Under the pieces are notes generated by a model that was not told the DNA's origin, made no database searches, and was given only the letters and a program-made list of their open reading frames with translations. From Tausonia pullulans (taxonomy: Eukaryota > Basidiomycota > Tremellomycetes > Cystofilobasidiales > Mrakiaceae): a DNA stretch of 64,000 nucleotides. Below are positions 22,981-34,800 of this stretch, piece after piece. The position numbers and the translations under genes are program-made. The stretch spans positions 62,001 to 126,000 of the forward strand of contig OX637630.1 in NCBI GenBank assembly GCA_951802195.1, given 5' to 3'. Position 1 is the first letter of the stretch. Each line of letters opens with the position of its first letter.

Positions 22981-24501
22981 TCAGGAGCTCTCCTCCTTCT
23001 TCGCCTCCACAGCCACCGCAGGCTCCACCTTCATACCCCCAAGTGCCTTCGCGAGCTCGTCAACCGAGAAGTCGAGCAGTGGCTTCTTCTCCGTGGGCTC
23101 GGGAGCGGGCGCCGAGACTGAGGGCGTGAAGAGGGGCTGAGAGGTGGAGGGAGTGGTCTCCTTTGTCTCTTCGACCTTCTCCTCCTTGGCCTCCTCCTCC
23201 TCCTCGGACTCCTGCTCCTCCTCAGACTCCTCCTCCTCCTCACCTTCATCCTCCTCCATATCGTCAACTGAGAAAAAAGACAAAGTCAGGCTCCGCCAGC
23301 ACGACCCCGCAGCAGCCGACTCGAACACTCACGCTCATCAATTGCGTCGTCGTGGCCCTTGGCCACCAGGGCCGCCTTGAGCCGCTCGATCACCTCGTCC
23401 TCCGCGTCAACGATGTTTCCGTTCAGCTCCACCTTGCTCATTTTCGTCAGAGCCCCCTGCTCGACAGCCTGCGCGAGCGCCTCGACGGTCCGCTTGTCGA
23501 ACTCGCCGTACTGGACCTTGAGCGTCTTCAGCTCTGGGTTGTTTCCCTCCTTGAGAGCGTTCGCGAGCGCGACACCACCCCTCCTCGAGAGCAGGCAGTC
23601 CGAGAGGTTGAGCTCCTCGAGCTTGGACCATGCGGGGAGAGCAGCGACGAGATCCCGTGTTCCGGAGGCGGTGAGCGTGTTGTCCTGGAGATCCACAGTC
23701 CGGAGATTGGCGTTCTTGGAAAGACCCTTGCAAAGCGCGCGGACACCCTCCATGCGGATACCGTTCTGGGGGAGACGGACGACCTCAAGGCCTCCATGGG
23801 CGGCGAGGGCGGAGGCTATGGCGTCCGAGGACCCGTTCTCGAGCCGGTTGCGGCCGCAGACGAAGGTCCGAAGGTTGGACACGGACGACTCCGAGCCTCC
23901 AGCGGCAGTGCGAGCAGCCTTGGCCGAAGCGAGGAGAGCCGCGGCAATGATGTTACCTCCCGTAGGGCCGAGACCGTTGTTGTTGAGGATGAAGTGTTGG
24001 AACGAGAGGTTGCGCTCGAGGAAGGGCACAATGGGCTCTGAGCAACGGCCACCGAACGCGTTGTCCGAGAGGTCGAGCGTCTCAAGGGAAGTGGTGTCGG
24101 CGAGAGAGGTGCAGAGTGCCGTGAGCGCCTGGGGGATCTCGGAGATGAGTCGGCCGGTGAAGATGTCGGCGAAGTCGGCAACCTGTCAAGGAGAGAGGGG
24201 GCGAGTGACAGCAAGGCATAAGAGGCGGGGAAAGACGAAGGGGTCAGAGCTCGGGGCGAGACGTCTCGCTCTCGTTGGAAGATGGGGACCAGTCACAACA
24301 ACCCACCTTGAGCTTCTTGAGCGTCGGGAGGACCTTGGCGAGGGCCTCGCAGGCCTCGATGCCGAGCGTGTTGCCGCCGAGGTGGATCTCCTCGACGTCC
24401 GGGCCGAGCACGGCAAGCGCGTCGAGGTGGGGCTGCATGTCGGCGGCCGAGTCGAGCTTGAGGCCCTGACCCTTGATGGAGAAGGACAGCGGGGAGGACA
24501 T
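22981..24501 (-). CDS. RNA1: Ran GTPase-activating protein (RanGAP, Rna1 type)
   Basis: Three exons (24307-24501, 23333-24182, 22981-23267) give 443 residues. Leucine-rich repeats fill most of the protein, for example LDALAVLGPDVEEIHLGGNT, SLETLDLSDNAFGG, HFILNNNGLGPTGGNIIA, FVCGRNRLENGSSDAIASAL, LRTVDLQDNTLTASGTRDLV and KLEELNLSDCLLSRRGGVAL. The catalytic-type arginine sits in IFTGRLISEIPQAL. An acidic Glu-rich stretch (exon 3) and a short helical tail ending KKEESS close it. RanGAP activates GTP hydrolysis by Ran in the cytoplasm and so sets nuclear transport direction. The animal SUMO-binding extension is absent, as in other fungi. Lies tail to tail with securin (255 bp apart). Confidence 0.95.
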
Positions 24502-24675
24502 GGAGAGCAGCGCTGTCGAAGAAAGCGGGGAATGCAGGGGTGAGGTGGCGGTGGGCGGTGGAGGTTGAGAGGGGAAGTCGACGAGGTGTCAAGGGCCGGC
24601 GGGCTGCTTTCTTTCTCTGCTCCTTGGCAACCAACCAACACCATCGACAGCATCATTGGACCCTCTACGACTCCC

Positions 24676-26006
24676 ATGGCCAACGGGATGACCAACCAGG
24701 AGCGGACGACCGCCTTTCTCGCGTCCTTCCAGGCCGACTCTGCCCGTGCGCGCTGTTGTTTCGCTCACTCTCTCCTCTGCGTCTGACTCGCTCACGCCGG
24801 TGCACTTCCGCTGCTATCGACCATCTCAGGGCTATCCGAGGCCTTCTCCCACCCCCTCACACCCGATACCGTTCCCTTGCTGCAAGCGGACCTTGCGCGT
24901 CTCAAGCGCGCGCTCGTCGACGCGACCGACTTTCTACCGCGCTACGACCAGAGGCAGCTCGAGCTTGTGCGTCAGGCCTCTCCCCTGGTTTATCTCCCGT
25001 GACTGACCCATGAGAGACGCACAATGCAGCAAGCACGCACGCTCGAAGAGCTGTTAGACGCCCAGAGGGCAGCAGCGGCTCCCAAGCCCCGGTTCGCGTT
25101 CAAGCGCAGGGTGCCTGCCACTCCGGATGCAAATCCCCCATCTACAACTATTCCTGCAGCAGGGGCAGCAGTAGAGACGCCCATCTCCTCCTCGACGCCT
25201 GAGCGGCTCACTCCCTCCTCCTGCATATCGGCCGACAGCGATGCCATCACGCTCTCCTCCCTCTCCCACCGCTACATTACACTCGCCTCACTCCCCATCC
25301 CCACCTCCTCCACCTCATCCTACGCCCTTACCCTCCGCTCTCTCACGTCCTGTATCATCGACCTCCGCCCACCCTCCTCCTCCTCTCCCCAACCCCAGTC
25401 CCCCCGCATCACCCTCTCAGCGCTCCACGCCACCGACCTCACCTCCTGCATCCTCCTCGCACCGTCGATCCGGGGCTCAGCCCTCCTCCACTCTCTCGAT
25501 GCCTGTGTGGTGGGGATCGGGGCGTGGCAGGTACGGTTGCATGGGTCGGGAAAGGGGACGAGGGTGTTTGTTGGCCGGTCGCCGGCGAAAGGGGAGGGAG
25601 AGGGGGAGAATGGCGAGGAGGCGGAGAGGACGACGCCAGTGATCGAGGGGTGTGAGCGAGTGGTGTTTGGGCCGGGGGTGCTGGACGAGGCAGATGCTTC
25701 GTCGTTCGTTGAGGTCTGTCTCTGCTCTTCCCTTCTCTCTCTATCTGTCTCTCACTCTGTCTCTCCCTCTCTCTCTCGTTCTTTTTCAAAACTGACTGGT
25801 CAACCTTCAAACTCCCACAGCCACTCGACTTCTCTCATCCGAACCCCTCGGTCCCCTCCCCGAACTGGATGCGTGCCGACGTGACTGAAGTCGAGCGAGT
25901 TCGGATGGCGTTGGCTGCCTTGGGACAGCCTGCGACGACGAGCATGGAGGACGAGAAGGAGGAGGTGGCGAAGGCGATTGAGGGGGTGATGCGGTTGCTC
26001 GGCTGA
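24676..26006 (+). CDS. tubulin-folding cofactor C-like protein
   Basis: Four exons (24676-24745, 24830-24966, 25030-25713, 25821-26006) give 358 residues. The N-terminal helical part carries the cofactor C motif ATDFLPRYDQRQLE. After a linker, the C-CAP/TBCC beta-helix appears: YITLASLPIPTSSTSSYALT, LTSCILLAPSIRGSALLHSL, IGAWQVRLH and PVIEGCERVVFGPG, then PLDFSHPNPSVPSPNW. Cofactor C completes alpha/beta-tubulin folding and acts as a GTPase activator for tubulin; its key arginine normally lies in the Q-L/V-R-x-H motif, seen here as WQVRLH. The usual glutamine before the hydrophobic residue is kept. Divergent from RanGAP with 174 bp between starts. Confidence 0.88.
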
Positions 26007-26332
26007 TTGAAGGAGGGAGAAAGAGCATGACATCCTCGTCAGCGGCAGAGGGTGCGTCGGCGTCCGTCCATCAGCTCGTCCTGGAGGCTCCTCGAGCCGA
26101 CTGGCATCTTCAAAAGAAAAAATGGAGCGCCGAGCCTAGCTCATCTGGATTCATCTCCCGCCTGGTCGCGTCCGTGGAAGGTGAAGGCTGGTCGGGGCCC
26201 GCCGGAACGGCTCCGTGGAAGTAAAGTGGGAGGGAAAGAAGAACATCTCTCGATGCCCATGTGTTCGTGTCGCCAGATGTGCCATCTCCATAGTAGCCAT
26301 CAAAGAAAGGACGCGCAACTAAGCAAGCTCCC
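26007..26332. other. convergent intergenic region
   Basis: Between the stops of the cofactor C-like gene and the Zn2Cys6 gene. Nothing else recognised. Confidence 0.45.
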
Positions 26333-28429
26333 TCACCACTCTCCTCGACCCCTCGCCTCGCGAATCTCCAACCCCTTCCGAACCATCTCCGCCGTCGCCC
26401 AAACCAACCTCCCCAGATCCTCCTCCCCAGCCATCCCCAAATTCCCCGCGAACCACTCCCTGCAAAGCTCACACGCCTTCTCCTCTGTCCGATGCACGCC
26501 CTTCGACGGGTCCGAGTCCGGAGCGGCGAGTCCGAGCGGGAGGAGAGCAGGAGGCTGAATGGGAGGGGGCGCGAAGGCACCGCAGAAGAAACAGGAGGGG
26601 TGGTGCGTGTAAGGTGGGGGTGGGGGGACGCCGAGGTCAGTGAAGTAGGCGTGCAGAACACCATGCGGGTCGCGTTTGGAGGAGGCGGGTGGTGTAGGGG
26701 TAGGAGTAGGAGGTGTTGGGCCGCCCTCGGCTCCGGGATGGGGAGGGTACTGGGGATGCTGAGGGGGATGCTGGGGGTAGCCGGGAGGAGGGGGTTGGAG
26801 GTGGTGACCGGGAGGAGGAGGGGGCTGATGGGGCGGGTGATTTTGAGGCGGAGGGGGAGCCTGATGGAGATGAGGCGCGGGTGGCTGTGAGTGAAAGTGA
26901 TGCTGTTGGGGAGGGCCAGGCAGCTGCTGCTGCTGCTGCGGCACGTGAGGAGGGGGAGGCTGGTTCTGCAGATGCAGAGACTGGGGTGGGCCAGGAGGAA
27001 GAGGAGGCGTTGGACGCTCCGGTACAGGCGAAGGGTCCCTCAAGAGCGCATTGATAGACGAAGACGACGACGATGCCGTTGGCATGCTCGGCCATGTCAA
27101 TTGTTGAGGCTGCTGGTCCGGCTGGAGATGAGGCTTGACTCCATGAGCGCCCGTGAACGTGGGTGGTGCCGGCTGACCCTCACGGAGGGGCGGCGATGAG
27201 GGCAAGTGTGACTCGAGAACCGAGGGGCGAGACGTCGTCACGGGGTTAGGACCGCCGGGACCGTCGGGACCTTGACCGGGACTAGGAAGGAGCCGCGACT
27301 GTTGCAGCTGGGCATGCGGGAGGTACGGCTGCTGCTGAGGGCCAGGCGATGGGTTCAACAGTGGCGCCTTTGTGAACGCCGGTCGCTGTTCCAACTCTCT
27401 CAACCCAACCGCGCCGCTTGCCACCTCGTACGCGGGCCTCTCCGTCGCCGGGTCGAGCAACCCCACGGCCCTGAGCGGATGAATGTCTCTTTTCGCTCCA
27501 TTGGCACTCTCCCTCCCCTCCGCCTTATCCGCCGCAGCCTGCTTCAACAAGCGACTCGCCGCCGCCCGATCCCTCGACTCGACATCGGAGAAGACACACT
27601 GCTTCCCACGATGGATGCACGTCGCACAACGACCTGAGACCGGGTCGACGTCTCCGCATCGCCCCTTGGACTTGCGGCACGGCTCGCACGACATGGCTCG
27701 GCGAGCGGCAACCTCCTTGGTCTCCTTGTCGGTGGCGGCCGCCTTATCGCCGCCGATGCCTCTGTCGTTCTTGTTATCCTTGGTCGCGGACGACGAGGAA
27801 GTCGCCGAAACAGATCCGGGTGAGAGCGATCTCGAGGAGGGCCAAATGCCGAGCGTGCTCGCGTTCGCAAGGATCGCCTGTTCCTTCGACGAAGGAGGCG
27901 GTGGGTAGTGGTGCTGGTGATGATGCGGCGAGGGCGGCGGAGGTGGCTGCGTCGCCAGAGGAAACGCGTCCGTCACGGGGGAAGGCGCCCCGACGAGGAC
28001 GGCTGGCAGCGGGGCAGCAGCGCCAGAGGGGGAAGGCGCGTAGGGCGAGGGACGATGGGAGCCGTACCCGGCTGAGGAGGTGCTCGAACTACGGGGACGC
28101 TTCACCGGTTGCTGCTGCTGCTGATGGTGGAGTGTTTGAGGGGACGGGATGGTGAGCGGGTAAAGTGGCTGAGGTTGAGGCGAGTGAGGCGGCGGTTGAG
28201 CGGCGGCAGCGGAAAAGTGGCTGTGGTTGCTTTCCTGCTGCTGCTGGCCGGGGGAAGGAGGGGGAGGCGGCCTCCAGGGGTTGAAGGGTTCCATGGTGGT
28301 GGTGGTTGAGGAAGAGAGGGCGAAGGGTCGAATCGCGAGATTGTTTCCAGCAAGGCGAGCCGGCGCAGCCTCGGCCAACACTGCTGCGTGGTTGCCATGG
28401 GCCTCGTTTTCTCTCTGTGTTCTCATCAA
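26333..28429 (-). CDS. Zn2Cys6 (fungal binuclear cluster) transcription factor, single exon
   Basis: One open frame of 698 codons without a needed intron. The cluster motif has six cysteines at residues 248, 251, 258, 268, 271 and 278 (spacing C-X2-C-X6-C-X9-C-X2-C-X6-C) within SCEPCRKSKGRC and CATCIHRGKQC, DNA about 27593-27690. This is the canonical Gal4-type zinc cluster that binds CGG-type half sites. Flanks are Pro/Gln/His-rich and probably disordered activation regions. Near the C-terminus a second cysteine cluster (HPSCFFCGAF and ACELCREWF) may bind another metal. An internal start at 28294 (MEPFNPW) is as plausible as the first ATG at 28429. No fungal_trans domain is seen. Its target genes cannot be inferred. 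Confidence 0.85.
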   Translation of the reverse strand: MMRTQRENEAHGNHAAVLAEAAPARLAGNNLAIRPFALSSSTTTTMEPFNPWRPPPPPSPGQQQQESNHSHFSAAAAQPPPHSPQPQPLYPLTIPSPQTLHHQQQQQPVKRPRSSSTSSAGYGSHRPSPYAPSPSGAAAPLPAVLVGAPSPVTDAFPLATQPPPPPSPHHHQHHYPPPPSSKEQAILANASTLGIWPSSRSLSPGSVSATSSSSATKDNKNDRGIGGDKAAATDKETKEVAARRAMSCEPCRKSKGRCGDVDPVSGRCATCIHRGKQCVFSDVESRDRAAASRLLKQAAADKAEGRESANGAKRDIHPLRAVGLLDPATERPAYEVASGAVGLRELEQRPAFTKAPLLNPSPGPQQQPYLPHAQLQQSRLLPSPGQGPDGPGGPNPVTTSRPSVLESHLPSSPPLREGQPAPPTFTGAHGVKPHLQPDQQPQQLTWPSMPTASSSSSSINALLRDPSPVPERPTPPLPPGPPQSLHLQNQPPPPHVPQQQQQLPGPPQQHHFHSQPPAPHLHQAPPPPQNHPPHQPPPPPGHHLQPPPPGYPQHPPQHPQYPPHPGAEGGPTPPTPTPTPPASSKRDPHGVLHAYFTDLGVPPPPPYTHHPSCFFCGAFAPPPIQPPALLPLGLAAPDSDPSKGVHRTEEKACELCREWFAGNLGMAGEEDLGRLVWATAEMVRKGLEIREARGRGEW

Positions 28430-28479
28430 CAGTCTCGGTAATCACATTTAAATCAATCGAGAGCCTCCCTCCTGTCATT

Positions 28480-30089
28480 TCACTTCGCCAGCGGAGCGAC
28501 CGCCTCAGCGGCGGCCTCGACGGCCTCCTCCTTGGTGAAGGGGAGCTGCTCGACCCGGCCGTCAGCCCACCGGATGGTGACAGAGCCATTCTGTGACAAA
28601 CAAGGCCGTCAGTAAGAGAAAGGGCAGAGAGGACGAGAGCGAGCGACCCACGGCGTTGCCAAAGTATGCGGCCTTCGCAAGGTTGACAAAGAGGCCGACC
28701 TCCATGATGCCCGTCATAAGCTTGAGATCCGTCAGGAGCTGACGCGATAGACAGGTTCAGCGAGCGGTAAAGGATCCGGACGAATGCATGGCGATCTCAC
28801 CTTCTTGGGGTTACGCATCTGCTCCTCAGGAAAGACCGCGTCGACGATAAAGCCTCCGTTGTCCGAGACGACGGGGCCTGAACAGAAGCAGGATGAGGCA
28901 GACAAGCCATCAGCGATCGATCAGGCGCACAGGTGACAGGGTTCCCTCTCCTCGGGTCCCTCGGAGAACCGCGCCTGAGACAGGGACGCACCGGCCTTCA
29001 TCTTGCCCATCCGGAGACCGCACTTCGTCGAGCCGAGCTTCTTGAGTGCGAGGAGGACCGTCGAATAGGCAAAAGGGGCGACCTCGAGCGGGACGCCCTG
29101 CTTCCACTGGAGAGGGGAGGATAAAAGGAAGACGACAGTGAGCGAGAGCGCGCGCGACAGGATGAGGCACTGCACTAACGGATGTGCCGAGGACGGACGA
29201 GTTTTTGCGGTAGTCAGCGACCATGACCCAGCTGTCGGGAAGCAGCAGCGATATAATTGGAGCATCAGCGTCTTTGGCCAAAGAAGGAGAAGAGAGAGTT
29301 GGTGCTGACGTTTCGGCCGCCTCAGCGAGGACTTTCTCCCGAAGCTGGCAAGCTCCTCCACCCTTAATCGAGTTGAGCGCATCGTCGACCCTTCCATCAA
29401 TCATTAGCCTCGCTCTCGGGACGAGTGCGAACAGAAGGGAGCAACTAACTCGTCGGCGCCGTCAATGGTCACGTCAATCACCGGGTGGACGTCGACCTCG
29501 CCGAGCGAAAGTCGAGCGCTGAGAATAAGCTCCCTGGACTGGAAGCCTATGATGCGGAGCAAGCAAGCACGTGTGCGTCAGAGGGAGAACGAGAGTAGCG
29601 GCCAAGTGACAGACAGGCGGACGAACCCGTCGGGATGAAGACGCGACCCTTGTTGGCCGCCTCACCCTGCTGGACGATGCGCTCGACAACGTAGGGGACC
29701 GTCGAGCCCGAGCCGACGCCGATGACCTGGAAATGAGAGGTCGAAGGAAGTTTGAATGAGGAAACGTCAGCAGCGAACCAGCAGACCAATATCACTCGAC
29801 GTGATGTCAGCTTGCTCTCTCTTTCCTTGCCTCCCGAGACGAGCTGAGCTGCCTACGCGCTTCTCGCTCTCCCCCTCAATATCGCCCCTCAGCTTGGAGA
29901 GTCTACAGGCTAGTCCTGCAATTTCTATCTCCTGGCCCTTCTCGGATCTAAGGCAAGACGACGCACCTTGTGCTCCGGGCGAATGTGGTTGTCGACCGCC
30001 GCGTACGCCGCGAGCCGCTTAGCGGCCTCGATGGGCTCGAGCTGGACGGCCGGTGTCTGAGACTGGTGGGAGGTAGCGATGGTCTGCAT
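28480..30089 (-). CDS. RKI1: ribose-5-phosphate isomerase A
   Basis: Nine exons give 280 residues: 29967-30089, 29627-29726, 29450-29546, 29310-29390, 29180-29231, 28992-29106, 28801-28877, 28652-28738, 28480-28590. It interconverts ribose 5-phosphate and ribulose 5-phosphate in the non-oxidative pentose phosphate pathway (cytosol). Signature blocks: VIGVGSGSTVPYVVERI (phosphate loop), DVTIDGADEVDDALNSIKGG (catalytic aspartates), GACQLREKVLAEAAE (catalytic glutamate), WVMVADYRKNSSVLG, VPLEVAPFA and DNGGFIVDAVF. Intron 1 is 240 nt. An alternative start lies at 30305 (MSAPHQSDSPAAA): its frame could splice from a GTCCGT donor to the CAG that forms codon 2 of the model used here, still in phase. 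Which start is used cannot be settled by sequence. Confidence 0.95.
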
Positions 30090-30489
30090 TGGGGGAAGAG
30101 CGAGGAAGGTGGGAGTTAAAGACAAATCAGACTCTCTCGTCGTCAAAGTCGGCGAGATGGGAAGGGGGTGGAGTGGATCTCTCCGCCCGAGCGGGCCGGG
30201 GAGAGGAGAAAGAGGCGGGAAGCAAGGACGGACGGTGTGAGTGCCGTCGGGAATGACGGAGATGTGGGCGGCAGCGGGGCTGTCAGACTGGTGGGGGGCA
30301 GACATGATGATGAGAGAAGAGAGGATGAGGGAAAATGCTTGTTGGATGCGAACGAGCTGACGAGACGGGACGCCTCGACTTTCCCATGGGACGCGTCGTC
30401 GCTCGTCCGACGGGTCCGAACAAGCCCTGACAACCACCACACTCTCATACAGTGACGCATATAGAGCAGTGACCAGTTCGCGCACAATC
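30090..30489. other. upstream region of RKI1
   Basis: Holds the RKI1 promoter or, if the alternative start at 30305 is used, a first coding exon and a roughly 150-nt intron. No other gene seen. Confidence 0.4.
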
Positions 30490-30914
30490 TCACTTTGGAT
30501 TGGTCGCGGTGGTAGCCTCCTCAGCAGCGCCGTGCAACGCCACTGCCCATGTACGGCTACCGAAGTCGCAACCAGAGCTTACGTTCTCCGCCTAAAAAAG
30601 AGATGGAGTCAACATGGGAAGAACTGGGGGAGCTAAGGGAGATCTGACACGATGCATGGTCTCGCCGACCTTAGACGACAGCACGGCCGCTTCCGAGCCA
30701 TACGAGGGCTCGATGACATCTTTGGCCGTTCCAGTCGGAGTTTTGAAGAGCTCCGAGGACCTGATCGACAAAGGCTCAGCCAGTGCCTAGTTAGAGGACA
30801 AGACGGGCTGAGGCCTGACCCTTGTGAATTTTCACTTCCAACAGAAGAAGCTGCATTCTCCGCAACCGAGAGCGCCGACTCAGCCTCCTTGCGCATCGCA
30901 ATTTGATCCTCCAT
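30490..30914 (-). CDS. possible small hydrophilic protein, three exons
   Basis: Exons 30843-30914, 30649-30786 and 30490-30591 join with all introns in phase 0 to a 103-residue protein. It starts MEDQIAMRKEAESALSVAEN, has Ala/Ser/Glu-rich helical composition (SSELFKTPTGTAKDVIEPSY; AAVLSSKVGETMHR) and ends AAEEATTATNPK. I do not recognise a family. The first donor (GTTGGA) is weak; the second (GTCAGA) matches one used in the ABC1 kinase gene. The gene may extend further upstream. Confidence 0.35.
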
Positions 30915-31868
30915 TCGCTCAGATGCGTGGCGCGCAAAGAAGACAAGAGATGAGACTCAGTTGCGCGCCTATCTGGAACGTGAGGGACCGGCCAGTCGAC
31001 GGAGAAGATGAAGGAGAGCGGCTCGGGCCTGGTCGTGAGTGAGATCGACTGGTCGCCGAGAAATATGAGAGAGGAGAAGACTCATGAAAAGAACGCTGTC
31101 TTTTCGCTCGCGATTGGGACAGGCAGAGCTAGCAGAAAGGCTGAGACTTCTTGAGCGAAGGCAAGGGTGCAGCTCATGATGGGAGGCGATGGCTGCGGTA
31201 GTTTTGAAGGTCCTTCGCTTCGAGGGACGGCCACGCGTCCCTTCGGCCTCAGCCGCGCAGACAGACAGGTGCGCTTCATGACATTCCGTCCGCGGGGAGG
31301 AATACAGATATATATGTATCGAAACACTACCGCAGGTAAGGATTAGACAGAGAATCAAAACCGTAGAGAAGGGGGAAGCGTTCTAGAATATCGGGGGCGC
31401 GAACGGGGATATCTGCCTGATATCCTTCGTTCTGAAAACGGCGAGCGCTCTAGAGAGATTGCGACGGCAGCGGATGCGAGCGCTGAGGGGGGGAGAGGGA
31501 GGAGAGAGAGCGGTAGACAGCGGCGTTACATTGTGCCTTGGCAGAGGTGTTCTTCTGGCTCGAATGGGCGAGATCAAGGCAAGAGGTGACCAATGAGACC
31601 GAGAAGAATTTATGCGAAGGCGCGTCAGGCGAAGGGGAGTGCGTGCTGACGATGGCGGGGATTGAAGAGGCGGCAAGGACGGACCCAGTCTAGAGGGGGG
31701 GGTGGATGGGGAGGAGGGGGTAAGGGGGGAGCTCAAGACTGGTCGTAGGGCTTTGATGATCTGCGAGCCATAATCCTTGTGAGACTCGTCCTCCTCGTCC
31801 TATTCGGGAGGGGGGGTGCAGTGCGCGCATTCAGTATTACCCACTTCTGAATCTGCCCATTATGTAAC
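30915..31868. other. gap downstream of the BRCT/zinc-finger gene
   Basis: Open frames here are short, Arg/Ser-rich and unsupported by splice sites. Expected to hold the 3' end of the large minus-strand gene at right and the promoter of the small gene at left. Confidence 0.4.
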
Positions 31869-34800
31869 TCACAAGTCAGGATTTTCTTCCCGTGTCTGGG
31901 TGGGAATTTCAGGCTGAGGCGATGTGTTTTGTTTGCCAGCTGCTTCTCGGCGGACTTTGAGCAGCACGCGACAATGTAAGAAGTCAGTCTCTGTTTTCCC
32001 CATCCACCAGAGCGGAACACCAATTCTTTCAGGGACTCACAGTGCCATCTGCATTTCGAGCAGTGATAACCTCCCGAAACTCCCGGGAGGACGCGCCACT
32101 CCATGGAGACCTCAGCGCCGCACCCAAAGCAGGCGCCCCCTCCCGGTCGAAGGAGTCCCTTCTCGCAGGAACCATCCCTTCCTCCTCCTCCGGGCAACGG
32201 GTGATTCGTACTGCTCTCTGAGGTTGACGTAGCAGGGTTCTGCTGGTTGGCCGAAGTGGATGCAGACGTGCTTGAGACTGTCTCGTAGTACCAGAACCTC
32301 GAAGGCCTGGATGTCGTCGTCCGACAGCGAGGTGCAGAGAGGGAGCGTGCAGTCAGAGAATGATTCACTCGAGCCATGCCCTGCGTTTGTAGACATCCAT
32401 CAGGAAAACATACCGGCCAGATGTGCTCTTTCTTGAAGCAATCTTGGTGTTGGGTTCCTTATTCACGGTCATGGCCCTAGTCGCCTTGACGGGGACAGAG
32501 GTCGTCTGAGAAGACCTCAGCTGCCTGATGAAGGAAGCGGGGGATGTCGCCAGCGGATCGAGAGCAGGTGTGGAGGAAGGGAGCCGCGATCAGGAGGTGC
32601 CTTAGTAAAGCCCAGTCAGTCCGTTGTATTTGCTTACAATATCTCTGTCGGCTCGGTAGGAGTAGAGACGCTGGGCGCAGATGCTTGGTCTCCCTCCCTT
32701 GTGATTTTTGCTTTCCGGTCTGATGCGGAAGTGATTAGTGGGTCAGTCTGTGTATTGATTGACCACGGGGCACTCATTCTCTTGCGGACAACTGACAAAG
32801 ATATCTGCATCTCGAGCAGTGGTAGCCTCCGGAGACGCCCTTGAGAACGCGCCACTCCGAGGAGGCCTCGGCTCCGCACATCGGGCAGGACCCCCCTCCA
32901 GTTCGAGGAAACAGCTTTGGGTGGCTATTCGACGAAAGATGCGACTCTGGCAGATCAGGCTCCCAATGACTGCTTGCCCAGACTGTCTCATAATACCAGA
33001 ATCTCGAAGCTCTTAAATGACAGATGGAGCGAGCAGTCACGTCCTGTTTAGTTGTGCCTGGCGTTTTCATCCGTCCGTCAGGAGTACTCACTGGCCGGGC
33101 TTGCTCTCCCTCGAAGCGTCGGGAGTCTTGGGCGTGGATTCCTGGTTGGTAGTGGTGGCCCTGGTCTCCCTGCCGAAAATGGGGGTCGTCTGTGGAAGCT
33201 GGGATGAACTCGCAACCGGAGTCTTTCTGTACGGGCTCAGGATTGCCTTCAGTGATGCTCCGCTTCTCGGCAGTCCATTGAGGACTCACAATCGAGGGTT
33301 GATCTCCCTCGGTTGAGCAGGAGGGGTCTGTACAGCGGGAGCTACATCTTCGAGACCTGCTTTACGGTTTTGAGTTACAGAGAGATGAAGGGATCAGTCT
33401 TTACATTTGATGAAGAGAGGAATGCAAAGTCCAGAGCTAGGACTGACGGCGATGACTGCATTTCGCGCAGTGGTAGCCTCCCGAGTCCCCTTCTATCACG
33501 CGCCACTCCTGAGTGAATTCGACTCTGCACGTCGGACAGGCCCCTCCCCCCGGTCGAGGAAAGCTAGTCGGGCGGCGACTTGAGATCGGCGGACGCCGGA
33601 GTGCTGGCGAACCGGGTTCCTCCTGGCTGGTTGGGATGGTTGTACCCGAGCCAAATACTGTCTCATAGTACCACCACCTTGAGGATCTAGATAAATCCAA
33701 GAGCGGAGAGGGAGCGCGCAGGAAGTTAAGGTCCGTTACAAGTCTATCGTCCGTCAGAAGCACGTACGGTCCAGATGTGGTCCCCTTCGGCTTCTCGTTC
33801 TCGTCGAAAGTCTCGGAACCAGAAGGTTGGACTTGGGCGGCTGTTTTATCGTCTGATAAAGTGCACTATGGTCATCAGTCTCTTTGTCCAGAACAGCAAG
33901 CACGGTGGGGCGCCCACGCCTTGGAAGACTGACAAAAATATCTGCATCCAGAGCAGTGGTAACCCCCGGAGACGCCCTTAATGTTGCGCCACGCAGAGGA
34001 GGTCATGGCCCCACACCTTGGGCAGCCGCCCCCTCCCGGCCGATAAGATGATCTCCCTCCCATCTTCTTCCATTTGCGGGATGGAGCAAGCCTAGCAGGG
34101 TTCGATGAGGTCAGCCGTTTGCGCTTGGCCGATCATCGTATGTGCTCGCTCACGATGCGCGGCGACGCTTCGTTGGCCTCAACACAGCGTCATCGTTGCC
34201 GACGCTGTTATCGTCCTTTGATGAGGCTAATGGCTGAGCCGATGCGTTCCGCCGGCCGATCCCGGGCTTGGCATCGTCCGTGATGATGATGAGCTCCGTG
34301 TCCTCATCGCCGTTGGGGCGCGGCAGGCCCACGTTGTGTTCGAGCGCGAGCAGGTCGGCGAGACTGGGTGGATTCTCGAGGGAGTCTGTCGAGCGGTCGT
34401 CGTCGTCGTCGCCTTTCGAGTGGTTGTCATCTTCGTCGCCGTCGATATCGTCGTCGGGGCTGGGACATGCATTCACTCGTGAGCATGTGTGGCTTGAGTA
34501 AGTTCTGGGAGCAAACCACCCACTCATAGATGATGTGGTCGTCTAGGTTGCGGCTCGACCCATCCAATACCCACTCGACGCTGATGACGGTGACCCCTTC
34601 CGCATGCGCCTCGGCCTGATCCGACGCGAGCAGCTTCCGTCAGTTCCGCCCTCTTTCTCCTCGAAGAGCAGCAAAGCTCCAGAACATCCCGTCCCGGTCT
34701 GGGGCTCACCTGCAGCTCCCATGAGGCTGCCGGTCGAGGGGTGAACGGCCGGCAGGTGATCAGGTGGGTTGCGTCTCCGACCACTAGACAACGCCGGAGC

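Noticed and set aside
24243-24695. Minus-strand frames extending beyond RanGAP exon 1
   Set aside because: The conserved LRR sequence starts at the ATG at 24501; upstream frames are antisense to the divergent cofactor C gene.
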